A stretch of 64,000 bases of DNA. Origin: Aquibacillus albus (GTDB taxonomy: Bacteria; Bacillota; Bacilli; Bacillales; Amphibacillaceae). The translations under genes were made by a program, and so were the position numbers. The stretch spans positions 124,001 through 188,000 of the forward strand of contig NZ_JAFBDR010000005.1 of the NCBI RefSeq assembly GCF_016908325.1, in the 5' to 3' direction. This document shows, in pieces, positions 62,945 to 64,000 of the stretch; within the stretch, counting starts at the first letter, position 1; every line of letters starts with the position of its first letter. Under the pieces are notes generated by a model that did no database searches, was not told the DNA's origin, and was given only the letters and a program-made list of their open reading frames with translations.

Positions 62945-63299
62945 AATAATCCCCTTCATTAGAAAAAAACTTTTTATCGAATATTTACTCTATATCATTT
63001 TTTCTAAACGAATGAAATACTATGTATATACTTTCAATGTGATTTTTCTTCAAAGTGAAATAAAGCGGAACTTCATTTAGTGGGAAAGTGGGAGATTACG
63101 GACGATTTTCGTGTGTTAAAATCTTTTTTAAAAAAAGAGTGTATCTTTTATTTCTTTGATGTGTTATGCTTAAGCTCAATTATTGTTGTTCGGAATATGA
63201 TGAAGGATAGCCGAAATACCTAATAAGTTTTTGTCTTGAATGAATATGAGGACAGTAATAGTAATTTAATGTGCGATAAAGCACTAGGAGGAAACACAT
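62945..63299 (+). promoter_or_regulatory. Leader region of second cold-shock gene
   Basis: No gene is apparent in these 355 bases. The last 120-150 bases would be the untranslated leader of the csp gene, ending in CACTAGGAGGAAACACAT, which resembles the leader end of the first copy. A -10-like TATGCT lies near 63165, with a poor -35. The hydrolase promoter should be near 62960-63060 on the other strand. Confidence 0.5.
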
Positions 63300-63500
63300 A
63301 TGAACACAGGTAAAGTAAAATGGTTTAACGCAGACAAAGGCTTTGGTTTTATTGAAGTAGAAGGTGGAGATGATGTATTTGTACACTTTTCTGCGATTCA
63401 AAGTGATGGCTTTAAAACATTAGAAGAAGGTCAAAACGTAACATTTGGTATTGAAGAAGGTCAACGTGGACCTCAAGCAACAAATGTTGTTGTAGCATAA
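63300..63500 (+). CDS. csp: Cold-shock protein, CspA/CspB family, second copy
   Basis: This 66-residue cold-shock domain protein has RNP1 KGFGFIEV and RNP2 VFVHF. It matches the protein at 15610 closely but starts MNTGKVKWF and ends TNVVVA. Both have a strong AGGAGGA site. Two expressed copies are usual in Bacillaceae, sharing work as RNA chaperones. Confidence 0.95.
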   Translation: MNTGKVKWFNADKGFGFIEVEGGDDVFVHFSAIQSDGFKTLEEGQNVTFGIEEGQRGPQATNVVVA

Positions 63501-63512
63501 ATATTGTCTTAC

Positions 63513-63546
63513 AAGGCTCTTTCCCTTTGGGAGAGAGCCTTTTTTA
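63513..63546 (+). terminator. Terminator of second csp gene
   Basis: AAGGCTCT-TCCC pairs with GGGA-AGAGCCTT and is followed by a T run. Confidence 0.88.
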
Positions 63547-63781
63547 TCGTTAAAAAAATTCAGCAATTATCTGCACACATTTCATCGTATAAACAAGCAA
63601 GACTTACTGTATTAGAGTAAGCATTGCTTTTTCATTAACTCCCCTTTTTTCTTTGAGTATTAATTTTGATCCACCAATATTTATAACTGGTAATACATTC
63701 ATGCGAATAAGTACTATCACTTTTTGTTGTTCCCCGATATAATAGGTAAAGTATGATTTTAAAGGAAAAGGTGTTTTTAAC

Positions 63782-64000
63782 ATGAGTTTACTTACAGTAA
63801 GTAATTTAAGCCACGGATTTGGTGATCGTGCAATCTTTGATGACGTCTCTTTTCGTTTATTAGCTGGAGAGCACATCGGATTAATTGGTGCCAACGGTGA
63901 AGGTAAATCAACGTTTATGAATATTATTACAGGCAAACTCGACCCAGATGCAGGTAAGGTTGAGTGGTCTAAACATACAAGAGTTGGCTATTTGGACCAA
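63782..64000 (+). CDS. ABC-F ATPase (YkpA-like), 5' part only
   Basis: The visible 73 residues begin MSLLTVSNLSHGFGDRAIF and contain Walker A GANGEGKST near 38, then VEWSKHTRVGYLDQ. This is the start of the first nucleotide-binding domain of an ABC-F protein, of the YkpA/YbiT kind, which bind ribosomes or translation factors rather than membrane partners. The gene runs past the window end. A TATAAT-like sequence lies near 63738, and AAAGG lies upstream of the ATG. Confidence 0.85.
   Translation, partial: MSLLTVSNLSHGFGDRAIFDDVSFRLLAGEHIGLIGANGEGKSTFMNIITGKLDPDAGKVEWSKHTRVGYLDQ

Noticed and set aside
63604-63936. 110-codon frame on the minus strand
   Set aside because: It overlaps the start of the ABC-F gene, whose Walker A motif is clear, and it has no ribosome site.
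1-64000. tRNA, rRNA or prophage genes
   Set aside because: Reading both strands I found no cloverleaf, no rRNA-like sequence and no phage structural, integrase or transposase genes.

Overview
The window is about 64 kb of low-GC DNA with Bacillaceae-type gene content and regulation: AGGAGG-type ribosome-binding sites, GTG, TTG and possibly CTG starts, many hairpin-plus-T-run terminators, cre-like catabolite repression sites, TreR and Zur operators, a small YjcZ-type sporulation protein, KtrC, FabI and YkuI. The ectoine-type genes ectA and ectB suggest a salt-tolerant genus of the Gracilibacillus, Oceanobacillus or Virgibacillus kind. That placement is inference. I see no tRNA or rRNA genes, no CRISPR array, no prophage and no intact insertion sequence.

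Layout. 0.3-3 kb: a secreted GH13 amylase-family lipoprotein and an RlmN-type rRNA methyltransferase. 3.4-11.4 kb: a flavin monooxygenase-like enzyme, a formate dehydrogenase-like operon (large NuoG-like alpha subunit, DUF1641 protein, a cysteine-free HMA-like protein and a 42-residue zinc ribbon), an OFA-type transporter and a MATE-like membrane protein. 11.5-15.8 kb: two overlapping small membrane proteins, a D-2-hydroxyacid dehydrogenase, a free-standing DnaJ-type zinc finger, an Ntn-hydrolase-like protein and a cold-shock gene. 15.9-20.0 kb: the trehalose operon treP-treA-treR, with two perfect TreR operators. 20.1-23.3 kb: two GH51 arabinofuranosidases. 23.4-33 kb: a TSUP permease and SDR pair, a thioesterase, an MFS drug exporter, a cysteine desulfurase, an AEC carrier, KtrC between two HAD phosphatases, and a short sporulation gene behind a sigma-K-like promoter.

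33.2-36.5 kb: two closely related sugar-binding lipoproteins resembling AraN, each behind a pair of cre-like sites and without permeases. 37-41.6 kb: a small membrane protein, fabI, and a zinc-uptake cluster (ZnuA-like binding protein, YcgR-like permease, YcgQ-like protein) behind two tandem Zur boxes. 41.6-42.2 kb: two copies of an interspersed repeat in inverted orientation. 42.2-51.5 kb: a DUF421 protein, NrnB, unknown proteins, two more small membrane proteins of the 11.5 kb type, a site-2-protease-like metalloprotease, a YkuI-type degenerate EAL protein, an MFS transporter and a CxxCC protein. 51.7-61.3 kb: glutamate synthase gltA-gltB, downstream of ectA-ectB and divergent from an aspartokinase gene with an internal second start. 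61.3-64 kb: an RNase HI-like protein, an alpha/beta hydrolase, a second cold-shock gene and the start of an ABC-F ATPase.

How the parts fit. Carbohydrate use is the main accessory theme: GH13, trehalose, arabinofuranosides and oligosaccharide capture, mostly under predicted CcpA control. A second theme is osmotic and nitrogen metabolism: aspartokinase supplies aspartyl phosphate, EctB and EctA lead to N-gamma-acetyl-diaminobutyrate, and GltAB supplies glutamate. No ectC lies beside ectAB. The observations most worth following are the ectAB block without ectC (with a probable CTG start for ectA and small palindromic repeats at both edges), the zinc cluster, the accessory proteins of the formate dehydrogenase operon, the scattered small membrane protein family, and a possible pseudoknotted leader RNA near 45.9 kb.
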